NCBI GenBank assembly: GCA_012103255.1
Contig: WLXD01000004.1
Span: 488,381-552,380 of the forward strand
Length of the DNA stretch: 64,000 nucleotides
Source: Acidobacteriota bacterium
GTDB lineage: Bacteria > Acidobacteriota > UBA890 > WLXD01
Direction: 5' to 3'
Position 1 is the first letter of the stretch; each line of letters begins with the position of its first letter. The position numbers and the translations under genes were made by a program. Below are positions 36,547-46,119 of the stretch, in pieces. The notes under the pieces are model-generated. The model was not told the DNA's origin, searched no databases, and was given only the letters and a program-made list of their open reading frames with translations.

Positions 36547-37152
36547 TCAGTAGTTGTTGAAGGTGACGGTCAAAGTGCCCTGGTACCTGCCGGAGCGACG
36601 GGCGCCGGCCAGATCCAGATAGAACACAAGGCCGCCCTGGAACACGTCATGGGTTCCATCGCTATCGACGACCGGCGGCGTAACGGGCTGAAGTCGAACG
36701 AGCATCGTGCTCGTTTCATCGCCGGTGTGGCTCAGCATCCCCGGACTGCCGTTAGCAGCCCGGAGTTGATAGTCCACGTCGAAGAAAGTGTTGCGGCGCT
36801 GGGACTGCTCCACGCGGAATTCCCACGCGTCGTCAACGGTCCGCGGAATGATCGGAGGGGCGGGGAACTCGGACATGCCCACCGCGCCATTCCAGGAACC
36901 CAGTGCCACTGCGGCACCGGAGGCCGACGCAGATGCAGTCCGCGCCGCCACGGGCGCGCCCGTTGCACCGAGTACTTCGGCCATCGAAACGGCCGCGAGC
37001 TCAATGGTGCGTGTGACGCTCATCGCCGCTTCGATGATGTCTGCGTCATTGATCGCCAGGGCTGAGCGCGGCGACTCCTGCGCCGCAGCCGGAGCCAGGG
37101 CACATAGAGCGCTCAATGCGATCAACGCAGCGATTGGGTCTCTGCGAAGCAT
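36547..37152 (-). CDS. Pilin-like exported protein
   Basis: A 201-residue exported protein (signal peptide LIALSALCALAPAAAQ). The C-terminus, GLVFYLDLAGARRSGRYQGT followed by LTVTFNNY, matches the last strand of DUF4402/CS1-type fimbrial subunits (G-Y-x-G-T-L-T-V-T). An Ala-rich, low-complexity segment is at residues 62-85. It starts 78 bp after the first pilin-like gene and ends 12 bp before the chaperone gene. Subunits of chaperone-usher pili use the N-terminal extension for strand exchange; the N-terminus here is compatible but cannot be proven by eye. Confidence 0.65.
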   Translation of the reverse strand: MLRRDPIAALIALSALCALAPAAAQESPRSALAINDADIIEAAMSVTRTIELAAVSMAEVLGATGAPVAARTASASASGAAVALGSWNGAVGMSEFPAPPIIPRTVDDAWEFRVEQSQRRNTFFDVDYQLRAANGSPGMLSHTGDETSTMLVRLQPVTPPVVDSDGTHDVFQGGLVFYLDLAGARRSGRYQGTLTVTFNNY

Positions 37153-37230
37153 GGGTCCCTCCGGAATCTGCGAAGGGCCCGGCGCTCGAAAGCGCCGGAC
37201 CGATCGCCCGAAACCGCTGTCTGTGAGGAC

Positions 37231-37872
37231 TTAGACGATCTCTGCCTGCAGGGTCCAGCTACCGGTGTAGTTGCCGGACTCTTCGGCGTCGGTCATGTCC
37301 AGTTCCAGCGCGATATCTCCAACCTCGGGGTTCACCAACCCGGGAGGCGTGAAGTTGTACGTCGAGCTGGACGGCGCGGATCCGCCGGACGCGCCAACGA
37401 AGTAGTTGTTGACGTCGATCGAGTTGCCGGTCGGGCCCGACAGCGAGGACGACGATGCCGTGAACGACATCTGAACCTCTTCACCGGAGCCCCCCACCGC
37501 TCGCACGGCCCAGGCGTTCTGGATGTGCAGCGTGATGTCCGACACGTCGGTGGCCGAGCTGTACGAGATGTTCGCGTCAGCTTCGAGCGTGCCCGAGTTG
37601 TCGGTGATGCTGATCGTGCCACTGGCGGGCGCGGTTCCCTCGTCGCTGTCACCCGACGTGTTGCCAATCAGCAAGCTGGTCAGGTCGTTGGTCGAGATCG
37701 CCATGTTCAGCTGGCTCCAGTAATGGAGCACAACCACATTGGGGAAGCTGATCGAGAACGCCGTGGCGCCCGACGCGGACTGGGCCGCTGCCTCCTTGCT
37801 CACCGGGGCAACCACCAACGTGGCCGCCAGGAGAGCGATCAGTGCGACGCGAGCAAAGCTTTTCTTCGGCAT
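37231..37872 (-). CDS. Pilin-like exported protein, first gene of the fimbrial operon
   Basis: 213 residues from ATG 37872; GGAGGG nine bases upstream favours it over ATG 37905. After the signal peptide (FARVALIALLAATLVVAP, cleavage near AAAQ) the mature domain is Ser/Thr/Gly-rich, a surface-protein composition, and ends ESGNYTGSWTLQAEIV. That is the same final-strand pattern as the next pilin-like gene (G-x-Y-x-G-x). It lacks cysteines. The AT-rich upstream region at 37925-38080 should contain the operon promoter. The major-pilin role is inferred from position and composition. Confidence 0.65.
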   Translation of the reverse strand: MPKKSFARVALIALLAATLVVAPVSKEAAAQSASGATAFSISFPNVVVLHYWSQLNMAISTNDLTSLLIGNTSGDSDEGTAPASGTISITDNSGTLEADANISYSSATDVSDITLHIQNAWAVRAVGGSGEEVQMSFTASSSSLSGPTGNSIDVNNYFVGASGGSAPSSSTYNFTPPGLVNPEVGDIALELDMTDAEESGNYTGSWTLQAEIV

Positions 37873-37905
37873 GGCTCTTGTCCCTCCGTTCGTTAAGTTT
37901 CGCAT

Positions 37906-38250
37906 CAGTCGCTACCAGCGGTTCCGGAAACTCATCTGATGCATTGATCAATCTCTCTGGGATCTTGAGGCAAAGAATAGCATTTGAATTCATGTTTGAA
38001 AGAACGAATCAGTACCTAAACGCCTTTTCTGTCGTATCTAGCACACTATTAGTTATTGATAGTCACTATGAAATACACGTGACCGCATCTGACCCCCTCG
38101 CGGAGGCCGCCGGCCGCATCCGGTCCCCACGGCGGTGTAGCAGGGCCTCATTGCACTTCGGCCGCCACGAACTGCGCGTTTTGCTGCGGGCCGGCGATCA
38201 AGCGCCCGGGGTCGGTGACTGCGGGAGGGCTCGTGGCGCGATCCGATCGA
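37906..38250. other. Gene-free AT-rich region upstream of the fimbrial operon
   Basis: No gene is supported in this 345-bp stretch. From about 37925 to 38080 it is clearly AT-rich in a GC-rich window. It contains an imperfect dyad at 38044-38062 (14 of 19 positions symmetrical) and, on the minus strand at 38046-38067, a 22-bp motif that matches 17514-17535 at 19 positions. A minus-strand TATTCT box lies in 37970-37980. The remaining 38090-38250 is GC-rich without features I can name. Confidence 0.45.
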
Positions 38251-38760
38251 CTAGAACTGCAGGCCGACCGTGACCTTCAACTCGGGCAGGTCGGCCAGGC
38301 CGACACGCACCTCGAGCAAATAGCGGAGGTAGCTCCCGCCGGCGGCTGACACGTGTGGCGTTGCTCGGGTGCCCCATTCGACCGCCCCGATGAGATTTGC
38401 CCCGAAGAGGCCTCCGTCCTTGCCGCGATCTCCCCACTCGGCACCCAGGCCGAGACCGCCGCCCACGAGAATGTTGGTGGTGCGACTGGTGCTGGCCACG
38501 TACAGGGCGTCGATATTGCCCACGAGCGTCGTCCGGTCGCTGCCAAACCCGATCTCGGCCCCGGGTCGGATGCGCAGCCTGGGCGCAGCTTCCCCGAGGT
38601 CGACGTGGAAGCCCACATGAAACTGATCCGGGCTGACGGTGGCACCGGCACGTAGAGCGAAACTCGGACCTTGACCGGAAACGCCTGACTCCTGAGCCGA
38701 CAGGGTGGACGTCACGGCAACTAGCAGGGCCAGGATCGCTATACGGGTACGCACGGGCAT
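38251..38760 (-). CDS. Small outer-membrane beta-barrel protein
   Basis: 169 residues from ATG 38760, which places a signal peptide first (MPVRTRIAILALLVAVTSTLSA). The rest is alternating short strands (FHVGFHVDLGEAAPRLRIRP, LLEVRVGLADLPELKVTVGLQF) ending in Phe, the C-terminal signature for barrel assembly. Glycine-rich turns (LVGGGLGLGAEWGDRG) fit a small porin-like barrel. No function is evident. A terminator from the upstream gene (38812-38842) separates it from the pseudopilin. Confidence 0.75.
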   Translation of the reverse strand: MPVRTRIAILALLVAVTSTLSAQESGVSGQGPSFALRAGATVSPDQFHVGFHVDLGEAAPRLRIRPGAEIGFGSDRTTLVGNIDALYVASTSRTTNILVGGGLGLGAEWGDRGKDGGLFGANLIGAVEWGTRATPHVSAAGGSYLRYLLEVRVGLADLPELKVTVGLQF

Positions 38761-38811
38761 CTCCCTCTTCTTGGGGAGGCAGGCTTCCGTCAGTGTAGCC
38801 GTTTCGGGCAC

Positions 38812-38842
38812 AAAAAAACCGGCGCGAGTCTCCTCGCGCCGG
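38812..38842 (-). terminator. Rho-independent terminator (minus strand)
   Basis: On the minus strand a 10-bp stem (38842-38833 with 38828-38819) with a four-base loop is followed by a run of T (complement of seven As at 38812-38818). It ends the GspG-like gene, 20 bp after its stop codon. Confidence 0.88.
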
Positions 38843-38862
38843 CTTCTGAAACCAGATCGACG

Positions 38863-39432
38863 CTATTGAGCGCCTGCCTTTTCGAGAGATGCCTGCGTGC
38901 GCTTCACCCGATCACGCTGCTTGTCGATGGACTCCTGCACGGCCTTGAGCTTCACGTCGCGCTCGGGCACCTGCAGCCACGAGCCATCTTTGATGATCAG
39001 ATCCGGCGTCGTGTCTTCGCCATCCCACCCTTCGGGAGGCTTGGGCCCACGCGCACTGTCACTCCCGTACGAGACGATGATGAAGTTGCGACCCTCAGTC
39101 CGGTACTGCCAGGGGCTTCCCCACGGGTCGTTCATCTCCATCCCGTCGACGTAGCCGGAATCGAACAGCTCCTGCAGGTCCTTTGGATAGCGGCCCTCGC
39201 TCAGGAAGAAACCGGTCGTGGCCTTCCCCATCGCCTGCATGTCGGCGATCGCTTTGCCTTGGTAGACCCGCTGTTGCACGGGTCCGCCCAGGGGATTCGA
39301 CATGTCGAACCCACCCTCGCCGTAGTAGCTGCTCGAAACGACGGTCACCGTGGCCGCAATTCCGACAGTGAGCAAGAGCCCTAACAAGAGGCTCATCATG
39401 ACCGCACCGCGGTCGTCACGTAACAAGTTCAT
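38863..39432 (-). CDS. GspG-like pseudopilin, unusual N-terminus
   Basis: A 189-residue protein. The middle matches the major pseudopilin GspG: YPKDLQELFDSGYVDG, NDPWGSPWQYRTEGRNFII, YGSDSARGP, with the calcium-loop-type DTTPDLII. The N-terminus reads DDRGAVMMSLLLGLLLTVGI. It has the Gly and hydrophobic helix of a prepilin, but no Glu at +5 and no FTLIE motif, which resembles the PilX/TadE type. A C-terminal charged coiled coil (LKAVQESIDKQRDRVKR) is extra. No secretion ATPase or secretin is nearby, so it is an orphan. Confidence 0.75.
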   Translation of the reverse strand: MNLLRDDRGAVMMSLLLGLLLTVGIAATVTVVSSSYYGEGGFDMSNPLGGPVQQRVYQGKAIADMQAMGKATTGFFLSEGRYPKDLQELFDSGYVDGMEMNDPWGSPWQYRTEGRNFIIVSYGSDSARGPKPPEGWDGEDTTPDLIIKDGSWLQVPERDVKLKAVQESIDKQRDRVKRTQASLEKAGAQ

Positions 39433-39507
39433 GGTGTTGCTCCCGCGCTAGACGGTCCCAAAGTAGCAACCGCGGCCCGGTCGCCGAAGCCCAAAATCAG
39501 GCTCGCC

Positions 39508-39557
39508 TTGCCGCGACACGCATTCATACGTATGATTCATACGAACGTTTGAATGAA
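39508..39557 (+). promoter_or_regulatory. tetR promoter overlapped by palindromic operators
   Basis: TTGCCG (39508-39513) and TATGAT (39531-39536) are spaced 17 bp. A perfect 12-bp palindrome TCATACGTATGA (39524-39535) covers the -10 box, and a second dyad at 39536-39557 (10 of 12 arm positions pair) follows. A transcript would start near 39543, which favours translation from 39595. TetR autoregulation of the efflux operon is the natural reading. Confidence 0.75.
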
Positions 39558-39594
39558 GAATGCACTTCTTCCCACGAAGCATGAGCACGCACCC

Positions 39595-40275
39595 ATGACT
39601 GACACGAAAATGCGGCTTCTCGACTCTGCCGAAACGCTCTTCGCGGAGCGCGGCATTGCCGAGACCTCGCTGCGCGACATCACCGCGCACGCCGAAGCCA
39701 ACCTGGCCGCCGTGAACTATCACTTCGGCGGAAAAGACGGACTTCTCGAAGCACTATTCGCCCGACGCTTTGGGCCGGTGAATGAGGAGCGGCTGTTGCT
39801 GCTGGATGGGTTCGAGGCGGCCGCCACCGGGACGCCGTTGCCTCTCGAGCAGATCCTGTACGCAAATTTCGCCCCGCCCTTCCGGCGTATCGATGCACTC
39901 GGCGACGCGGGGCAAGCCTTCATGCGGGTGGTTGCCAGGATCAACGCTGATCCGTCGAGTTCGATTCACCAGACGTTCCTGCGCCACTTCGACGAGATCC
40001 GGCGACGCTTCCATGCTGCGCTGCGAAGTTCGCTCCCGGAACTGTCGACGACCGAAATCGAACGCCGTTTTCACTACGGCATAGCCGCCATGATGCACAC
40101 GTTCTGCTGGGGTCAACATCTCGACTGCTTCCGGATCGATCCAACGGAGCCGCGAGAGCGGGTGCTGAGCTCACTGATCGAGTACGCGGCGGCCGGACTG
40201 CGCGCCGCGCGGGGCACAGTCGATGTCGAAGCGCTCTCCGAACTCGAATCCCAGGTTACCGAGGTCACGCCATGA
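39595..40275 (+). CDS. TetR-family transcriptional regulator
   Basis: 226 residues from ATG 39595; an upstream ATG at 39553 would be only about 10 nt from the predicted transcription start. Residues 5-50 form the TetR helix-turn-helix: LLDSAETLFAERGIAETSLR, then ITAHAEANLAAVNYHFGGK. The C-terminal 170 residues are the ligand-binding helical domain, of the group with a CecR-like PHFGGKDGL turn. The stop overlaps the start of the TolC-like gene, so it is the first gene of the RND operon and most likely its repressor, responding to a substrate of the pump. Confidence 0.9.
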   Translation: MTDTKMRLLDSAETLFAERGIAETSLRDITAHAEANLAAVNYHFGGKDGLLEALFARRFGPVNEERLLLLDGFEAAATGTPLPLEQILYANFAPPFRRIDALGDAGQAFMRVVARINADPSSSIHQTFLRHFDEIRRRFHAALRSSLPELSTTEIERRFHYGIAAMMHTFCWGQHLDCFRIDPTEPRERVLSSLIEYAAAGLRAARGTVDVEALSELESQVTEVTP

Positions 40276-41744
40276 GGCGCCCCGCGATCGCCGCGCTGTT
40301 GTTCGTGTCCGCCTGTACGCCCTCGGCGCCTCCGGCAACACAGCCAGAAACGGGCATCGATGTACCCGAGCACTTCGGAGAGGAAAGCGCGATGGCGCCG
40401 GTCGCCATGACGCAGACATGGTGGGAAGACTTCCAGACCGAAGAACTGAGCGGCGCCATCGAGCAGGCGCTTGCGTTCAACGCCGACCTGGTGGCCGCTG
40501 CGGCTCGGGTCGACCAGGCCGCCGCTCAAGCACGCATTGCCGGGGCGGATCTCAAACCGCAGGTCAGCGCCGGCCTCGCCGCCAACCGGTCGAAGCGCAA
40601 CTTCGTTGGCTTCCCCATTCCCGGTGGTGAAGACGAGGTTCTCAGCACGATCTCCAACAACTTCGGCGTCTCCGTGGACCTGTCCTGGGAGATTGATCTC
40701 TGGGGTCGCCTCAGCGCGCAGTCACGCCAGGGCCTCGCGAGCTTCCAGGCAACGCAGGCCGACTTCCAGGCCGTGCGTCTCTCGATTGCGGGACAGACGG
40801 CGAAGGCCTGGTTCGCCGTGGCCGAGGCTCAACTGCAGCTCGACCTGGCGGAGCGCACGGTAGCGAGTCTCAGCCGGTCTGCCGACCAGGTTCGGGATCG
40901 CTTCGAGCGAGGTGTCCGACCGCCGCTGGATCTTCGTCTTGCACTCGCACAGTTGTACGGCGCGGAAGCCGCGGTCGAGGCCCGTAAGCGGCAACTCGAC
41001 TTCGCCGGCCGCCAACTCGAAGTTCTTCTGGGGCTCTATCCGGGGCGCGACCTCGAGTTCCCGCGCGAGCTGATCGCCACGCCTGCCGTTGTCCCGGCAG
41101 GCCTGCCGGCCGAACTTGTGGCGCGCCGCCCGGACATCGTTGCCGCCGAGCGACGCCTCACGGCCTCACAGGAGCAACTGAACGTGGCGCGCGCGTCGCT
41201 CTACCCTCGACTCAGTCTCACGGCCTCCGGTGGCACCTCAACAGCAGAGTTGACGGACCTGGTGAAGGGCGACTTCTCGGTGTGGAGCCTGGCCGGCAAC
41301 CTCCTCGCACCGATTTTCTCCGGCGGTCGGCTACGCGCCGGGGTCGATCTCGCGGACGCTGGCGTTGACGCGGACGTCGCCGGCTATGTCGGCACCGCGC
41401 TCCGCGCCTATTCCGAGGTCGAAACCACGCTCGCCGCAGAGACATTCCTGGCCGACCGCGCCACCAATCTGGAACAGGCCACGGTGCAATCGCAGGCTGC
41501 CGAACGACTAGCGATGGACCGCTACCGCAACGGTCTCGAGAACTTCATCACGGTGCTCGAGTCTCAACGGCGCACGTTTGACGCGGAAAGCGCCTGGATT
41601 GCCGGGCGTCGCGAACGTCTGGACAACCGCGTCGACCTCTACCTCGCGCTCGGGGGTGGCTTTGACCCGACCCCGATCTACGACACCCAGAACACTCCCG
41701 CTGCATCCGACGCGGACGCTGACGACGCGGAGATCACCCAATGA
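40272..41744 (+). CDS. RND efflux outer-membrane channel lipoprotein (TolC/NodT family)
   Basis: 490 residues with a lipoprotein signal (AIAALLFVSACTPS, lipobox VSAC). Two OEP repeats follow: WWEDFQTEELSGAIEQALAF, RVDQAAAQARIAGADLKPQV, and in the second half RRPDIVAAERRLTASQEQLN, ARASLYPRLSLTASGG, DRYRNGLENFITVLESQR. This is the NodT pattern of alpha-helical barrel channels. ATGA overlap with tetR and with the following adaptor gene shows a tightly coupled operon. Confidence 0.93.
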   Translation: MRRPAIAALLFVSACTPSAPPATQPETGIDVPEHFGEESAMAPVAMTQTWWEDFQTEELSGAIEQALAFNADLVAAAARVDQAAAQARIAGADLKPQVSAGLAANRSKRNFVGFPIPGGEDEVLSTISNNFGVSVDLSWEIDLWGRLSAQSRQGLASFQATQADFQAVRLSIAGQTAKAWFAVAEAQLQLDLAERTVASLSRSADQVRDRFERGVRPPLDLRLALAQLYGAEAAVEARKRQLDFAGRQLEVLLGLYPGRDLEFPRELIATPAVVPAGLPAELVARRPDIVAAERRLTASQEQLNVARASLYPRLSLTASGGTSTAELTDLVKGDFSVWSLAGNLLAPIFSGGRLRAGVDLADAGVDADVAGYVGTALRAYSEVETTLAAETFLADRATNLEQATVQSQAAERLAMDRYRNGLENFITVLESQRRTFDAESAWIAGRRERLDNRVDLYLALGGGFDPTPIYDTQNTPAASDADADDAEITQ

Positions 41745-42919
41745 ATAGCAAGCTGACTCTGGCCCTGAAGATCGTATTGCCCATCGTCGTACTCATTGCC
41801 GCCGCGCTCGGCGCAATGACTCTTGCTGGTGCAGCCGCGCCGCCAGACACCGTCGAGGTCGAAGTGCGACCACCCGTTGTGCGGACCCTGACCGCCGAAC
41901 TAGTGGACCATGCCTTCACCGTGCGCACACAGGGTACGGTCCGTCCTCGTACGGAGAGCCGCGTGGTTCCCGAGGTCGGCGGCCGCGTGATCTGGGTGTC
42001 GCCTGACTTCGTGTCGGGAGGGTTCTTCGAGGAAGGCGATCCCCTACTCCGCCTGGACTCGCACGACTACCAGCAGGCCGTGGTGCGGGCGGCGGCCGAA
42101 GTCTCTGCCGCGAAGCTACGGCTCGCCCAGGAAGAGGCCGAAGCAGAAATTGCTCGCGCGGAATGGGAGGAACTCGGAGAAGGCGCGCCCCCGGATCTCA
42201 CTGCACGTGTTCCACAGCTCGAGAACGCGCGCGCGGGTGTCGCGGCGGCCGAGGCCAACCTGATCAAGACCGAGCAGGATCTGGAGCGCACCGAGATCAA
42301 GGCACCCTACGCGGGCCGCGTTCGGGACAAGGCTGTTGATGTGGGCCAGTTCATCGCTCCGGGCAGCCAGGTCGGATCCATCTACGCAATCGACATCGCC
42401 GAGATCCGTCTGCCTCTTCCGGATCAGGATCTCGCCTACCTGAGCAACATGCCGTTGGTGTACCGCGGGCAACGCGGCGGGGCGGGCCCAGAGGTGATCC
42501 TGCGCGCTCAGTTCGCCGGCGCCGAGCATGAATGGCGCGGCCGGCTGGTGCGTACGGAGGGTGAGATCGACGCGGCCAGCCGCATGGTCCACGCCGTTGC
42601 GCAGGTACGCGACCCCTACGGACGCGGCAACACGCCGGGACGGCCGCCGCTGGCCGTCGGTATGTACGTGCAGGCGGAGATCCTCGGGGACATCGTCGAG
42701 AACGTCGCTCTCATTCCGCGGTCGGCGCTGCGCGATGGAAATCAGGTGTGGGTGCTGGACTCGGCCGACAAACTGCACGCGCGTGCCGTCGAGATCCTTC
42801 GACTCGATGCTGACATCGCGATCATTGGTGCGGGGCTCGAGAGCGGGGAACGGGTGGTCCTTTCGGCGCTCGAGTTCGTCGCCGACGGGATGAAGGTCTC
42901 GCCGGAGATCGGCTCATGA
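41741..42919 (+). CDS. RND efflux periplasmic adaptor (MFP/HlyD family)
   Basis: 392 residues. An N-terminal helix ([20 protein letters not shown]) anchors it to the inner membrane. The barrel-sandwich hybrid starts [20 protein letters not shown] and is completed by [20 protein letters not shown]. Between the two lies an alpha-helical hairpin ([20 protein letters not shown]...). The beta-barrel follows ([12 protein letters not shown]), and the C-terminal [18 protein letters not shown] is the membrane-proximal domain. It links the pump and the TolC-like channel. ATGA overlaps on both sides. Confidence 0.93.
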   Translation: MNSKLTLALKIVLPIVVLIAAALGAMTLAGAAAPPDTVEVEVRPPVVRTLTAELVDHAFTVRTQGTVRPRTESRVVPEVGGRVIWVSPDFVSGGFFEEGDPLLRLDSHDYQQAVVRAAAEVSAAKLRLAQEEAEAEIARAEWEELGEGAPPDLTARVPQLENARAGVAAAEANLIKTEQDLERTEIKAPYAGRVRDKAVDVGQFIAPGSQVGSIYAIDIAEIRLPLPDQDLAYLSNMPLVYRGQRGGAGPEVILRAQFAGAEHEWRGRLVRTEGEIDAASRMVHAVAQVRDPYGRGNTPGRPPLAVGMYVQAEILGDIVENVALIPRSALRDGNQVWVLDSADKLHARAVEILRLDADIAIIGAGLESGERVVLSALEFVADGMKVSPEIGS

Positions 42920-45900
42920 GCGGCGTGATCCGGTGGTTCGCCACCAACCGGGTGGCCGCGAACCTGCTGATGATCTTCATCATCGCCGGTGGCGTGATGA
43001 CGCTGATCAACGTTCCGCAGGAGGTTTTCCCCGAGTTCGACCTCGACATGATCCAGGTCAGCGTCGTCTACCTGGGCGCGGCACCCGACGAAGTTGAACA
43101 GGGAGTGAACGTCCGTATCGAAGAAGCCGTCCAGGGAATCGACGGCATCAAGAAGATCACGTCCACGGCCGCCGAGAACATGGGCACCGTGATGCTCGAA
43201 CTCGAGATCGATGCCGATGCCAGAAAGGTTCTCGACGATGTGAAGACGAACATCGACGCGATCGAGACCTTCCCCGCAGAAACCGAGAAACCGAACATTC
43301 GGGAGCTCACCAACCGCCAGCAGGTCGTCGACGTAGCGGTCTACGGCGACACTGACGAACGATCCCTGAAGCGGCTTGCAGAGAGAGTGCGCGACGAACT
43401 CACTGCGCTCCCCGAGATCACGCAGGCGGAGATTGCCAACGCGCGACCCTACGAGATGGCGATCGAGGTCTCCGAGACCGCGCTCCGGCGGCACGGGCTC
43501 AGCTTCGACTTCGTTGCGAACGCGGTGAGGCGTTCGTCGCTCGATCTCCCAGGCGGATCCGTGAAAACGACGGGCGGCGAGATCCTGCTTCGTACCAAGG
43601 GACAAGCCTACAGCGGCGACGAATTCGCGGACCTGGTGCTGATGACGCGGCCTGATGGCACCCACTTGATCCTGGGCGATATCGCCGAGGTGGTCGACGG
43701 GTTCGCCGACACGGACCAGATCACGCGGTTCGACGGACTGCCCGCCCTGACCGTGAAGGTCTACCGCACCGGCGCGCAACAGGCGCTCGATGTGGCCGGC
43801 GCCGCGATCGGCTATGTGGAGCAAGCCCAAGCTCAACTCCCTGAGGGCCTGTACATCACCACCTGGCAGGACCAGTCCAAGGTACTCCGCGACAGGCTCG
43901 ACCTGTTGCTGCGCAACGGCCGCGTGGGATTCGTTCTCGTCTTCATCAGCCTCGCGCTCTTCCTCAGACTACGCCTGGCGTTCTGGGTCAGCATCGGAAT
44001 CCCGATCAGCTTCCTGGGCGCCATCTGGTTGATGCCAACGCTGGGCGTTTCGATCAACCTGATGTCGTTGTTCGCCTTCATCCTGGTACTCGGACTGGTG
44101 GTGGATGACGCGATCGTAGTCGGCGAGAACATCTACACGCAGCAGCAGTCGACCCGGCACGGCGTGATCGGCGCCATCAGCGGGGCGGACGAGGTCTCCA
44201 AGCCGGTCATCTTCGCCGTTCTCACGACGATGGCCGCCTTCGCCCCATTGCTGAACGTGCCCGGCACGATGGGGAAGATCATGGTCACACCACCCATCAT
44301 CGTGATGTCGTGTCTGCTCTTCTCGCTGATCGAGTCACTCTTGATCCTCCCGGCCCATCTGTCACATCGCCCTGAACGCCCTGACAATGAGCGCGGTCTC
44401 TGGTTCAAGATCCAGCGCCGCATCACGGGGGGACTGCACTGGGTCATCGCCCGGATCTACATACCGTCCGTGGATTTCGGGCTGCGCTGGCGCTACCTGA
44501 CTGTTGCCGTCGGCACCGCGACGCTCGTGTTGACGATCGGACTCGTCCAGTCGGGGTTCATCCGCTTCATTTTCATGCCGGATATCGAGGCCGACTTCGT
44601 CGTGGCCTCGCTGACGATGCCCCAGGGCACACCGGTGGACGTCACGTCGCGGGCCGTTGGCCGGCTCGAGGACGCTGCCAATCAACTCCGGCAGGAAGTG
44701 CAGGATGAACATGGCATCGACGTCTACCGCCACACGCAGGCTGCCGTCGGTGGTCAGCCCATGCGCCGCCAGATGGCGGCCAGTTTCGGCGCTGTCCGGA
44801 TCGAAGGATCGAGTGCCCATCTCGGGGAAGTCACGATCGAGCTGATCTCGGCCGAGCTGCGGGGCACGGTGTCGTCGGAAGCCATGGCCAACCGATGGCG
44901 TGAGCTTGCCGGCAGCATTCCGGACGCGGTATCGCTGAGCTACTCGGCCTCGCTCTTCGACAGCGGCGAGGACGTGAACATTCAGTTCACGGGACTCGAC
45001 CTCGACATGCTCACGGCCGCCGCGAACGACCTCAAGATGCGACTTGCCGGATACGACGGCGTGCACGAAATCGCCGACTCGTTCCTCGAGGGCAAACAAG
45101 AACTCAAGCTCGCGATCAAACCCGAAGCCGAGATGCTCGGCCTGACGCTGGCCGATCTCGGCCGCCAGGTGCGGCAGGGCTTCTACGGTGAAGAGGCGCA
45201 ACGTATCCAGCGCGGCCGCGACGATGTCCGCGTGATGGTGAGGTATCCCGAGTCAGAAAGACGCTCGGTCAGCGACCTCGAAACGACACGGATCCGGACA
45301 CCGGCGGGTGTGGAAGTGCCGTTCAACCAGGTCGCCGAAGTCGTTCCCGGCCGAGGCTTCTCAACCATCGAGCGCGTCGATCGCAGTCGTGCCGTGCGCG
45401 TGACGGCTCAGGTGGATACGGCAGTTACCACTCCGGGAACGATCAACGCCGAACTGGCCGAGGTGATCCTGCCCGAGATGATGCTGTCGCACCCGGGCGT
45501 CAGATACTCGTTCGAGGGCGAGGCCGCCGAACAGCGCGACACCGTCACAGGGCTCACGCGCGGCTTCGCACTCGCGCTGCTCGCGATCTACGGGCTCCTC
45601 GCGATTCCGCTGCGCTCGTACGTCCAGCCACTGATCATTATGTCCGCGATCCCCTTTGGCATCGTCGGCGCCATCTGGGGCCACATGATCATGGGGCTCG
45701 ACCTGACGATCCTGTCGATGTTCGGGGTCGTCGCGCTAGCCGGAGTCGTGGTCAATGACAGTCTCGTTCTCGTCGACTTCATCAATCGACGACGAGAAGC
45801 GCACGACGACTTGTTGGACGCAGTGCGGAGCGCAGGCGCGGTGCGCTTCCGGCCCATCATGCTGACTTCGGTGACGACGTTCGCCGGACTGTTCCCGATG

Positions 45901-46119
45901 CTTCTGGAAAAGAGCCTGCAGGCACAGTTCCTGATCCCCATGGCGGTCTCGCTCGCCTTCGGCGTGATCTTCGCAACCTTCGTCACGCTGGTGCTTGTGC
46001 CCAGCGGCTACCTGATCGTCGAGGACTTCAAGAACATCCCGGCACGGCTGCGTGGCGCAGGACGGGATGGTGCTCTCAGCTACTCACCAGACCCTGGTCG
46101 CGCATCCAATCTCGATTGA
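42916..46119 (+). CDS. RND efflux pump permease (AcrB/ACR_tran family)
   Basis: 1067 residues, the full length for this family. It begins with [18 protein letters not shown] (TM1) and [20 protein letters not shown], and shows the TM4 motif [19 protein letters not shown], whose Asp pair carries protons, near residue 396. A second repeat starts near 530 and ends with [20 protein letters not shown]. The lack of extra residues typical of heavy-metal pumps points to drugs or organic compounds. The 3' end overlaps the convergent PLP-enzyme gene by 44 bp. Confidence 0.93.
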   Translation: MSGVIRWFATNRVAANLLMIFIIAGGVMTLINVPQEVFPEFDLDMIQVSVVYLGAAPDEVEQGVNVRIEEAVQGIDGIKKITSTAAENMGTVMLELEIDADARKVLDDVKTNIDAIETFPAETEKPNIRELTNRQQVVDVAVYGDTDERSLKRLAERVRDELTALPEITQAEIANARPYEMAIEVSETALRRHGLSFDFVANAVRRSSLDLPGGSVKTTGGEILLRTKGQAYSGDEFADLVLMTRPDGTHLILGDIAEVVDGFADTDQITRFDGLPALTVKVYRTGAQQALDVAGAAIGYVEQAQAQLPEGLYITTWQDQSKVLRDRLDLLLRNGRVGFVLVFISLALFLRLRLAFWVSIGIPISFLGAIWLMPTLGVSINLMSLFAFILVLGLVVDDAIVVGENIYTQQQSTRHGVIGAISGADEVSKPVIFAVLTTMAAFAPLLNVPGTMGKIMVTPPIIVMSCLLFSLIESLLILPAHLSHRPERPDNERGLWFKIQRRITGGLHWVIARIYIPSVDFGLRWRYLTVAVGTATLVLTIGLVQSGFIRFIFMPDIEADFVVASLTMPQGTPVDVTSRAVGRLEDAANQLRQEVQDEHGIDVYRHTQAAVGGQPMRRQMAASFGAVRIEGSSAHLGEVTIELISAELRGTVSSEAMANRWRELAGSIPDAVSLSYSASLFDSGEDVNIQFTGLDLDMLTAAANDLKMRLAGYDGVHEIADSFLEGKQELKLAIKPEAEMLGLTLADLGRQVRQGFYGEEAQRIQRGRDDVRVMVRYPESERRSVSDLETTRIRTPAGVEVPFNQVAEVVPGRGFSTIERVDRSRAVRVTAQVDTAVTTPGTINAELAEVILPEMMLSHPGVRYSFEGEAAEQRDTVTGLTRGFALALLAIYGLLAIPLRSYVQPLIIMSAIPFGIVGAIWGHMIMGLDLTILSMFGVVALAGVVVNDSLVLVDFINRRREAHDDLLDAVRSAGAVRFRPIMLTSVTTFAGLFPMLLEKSLQAQFLIPMAVSLAFGVIFATFVTLVLVPSGYLIVEDFKNIPARLRGAGRDGALSYSPDPGRASNLD

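Noticed and set aside
35518..37065. 515-residue plus-strand ORF across the pilin and chaperone genes
   Set aside because: It opposes three minus-strand genes with signal peptides and family motifs; composition is that of a shadow frame.
37842..38273. 143-residue ORF in the AT-rich region
   Set aside because: It crosses the pilin promoter region, has no motif, and the AT-rich to GC-rich change inside it is not like a coding sequence.
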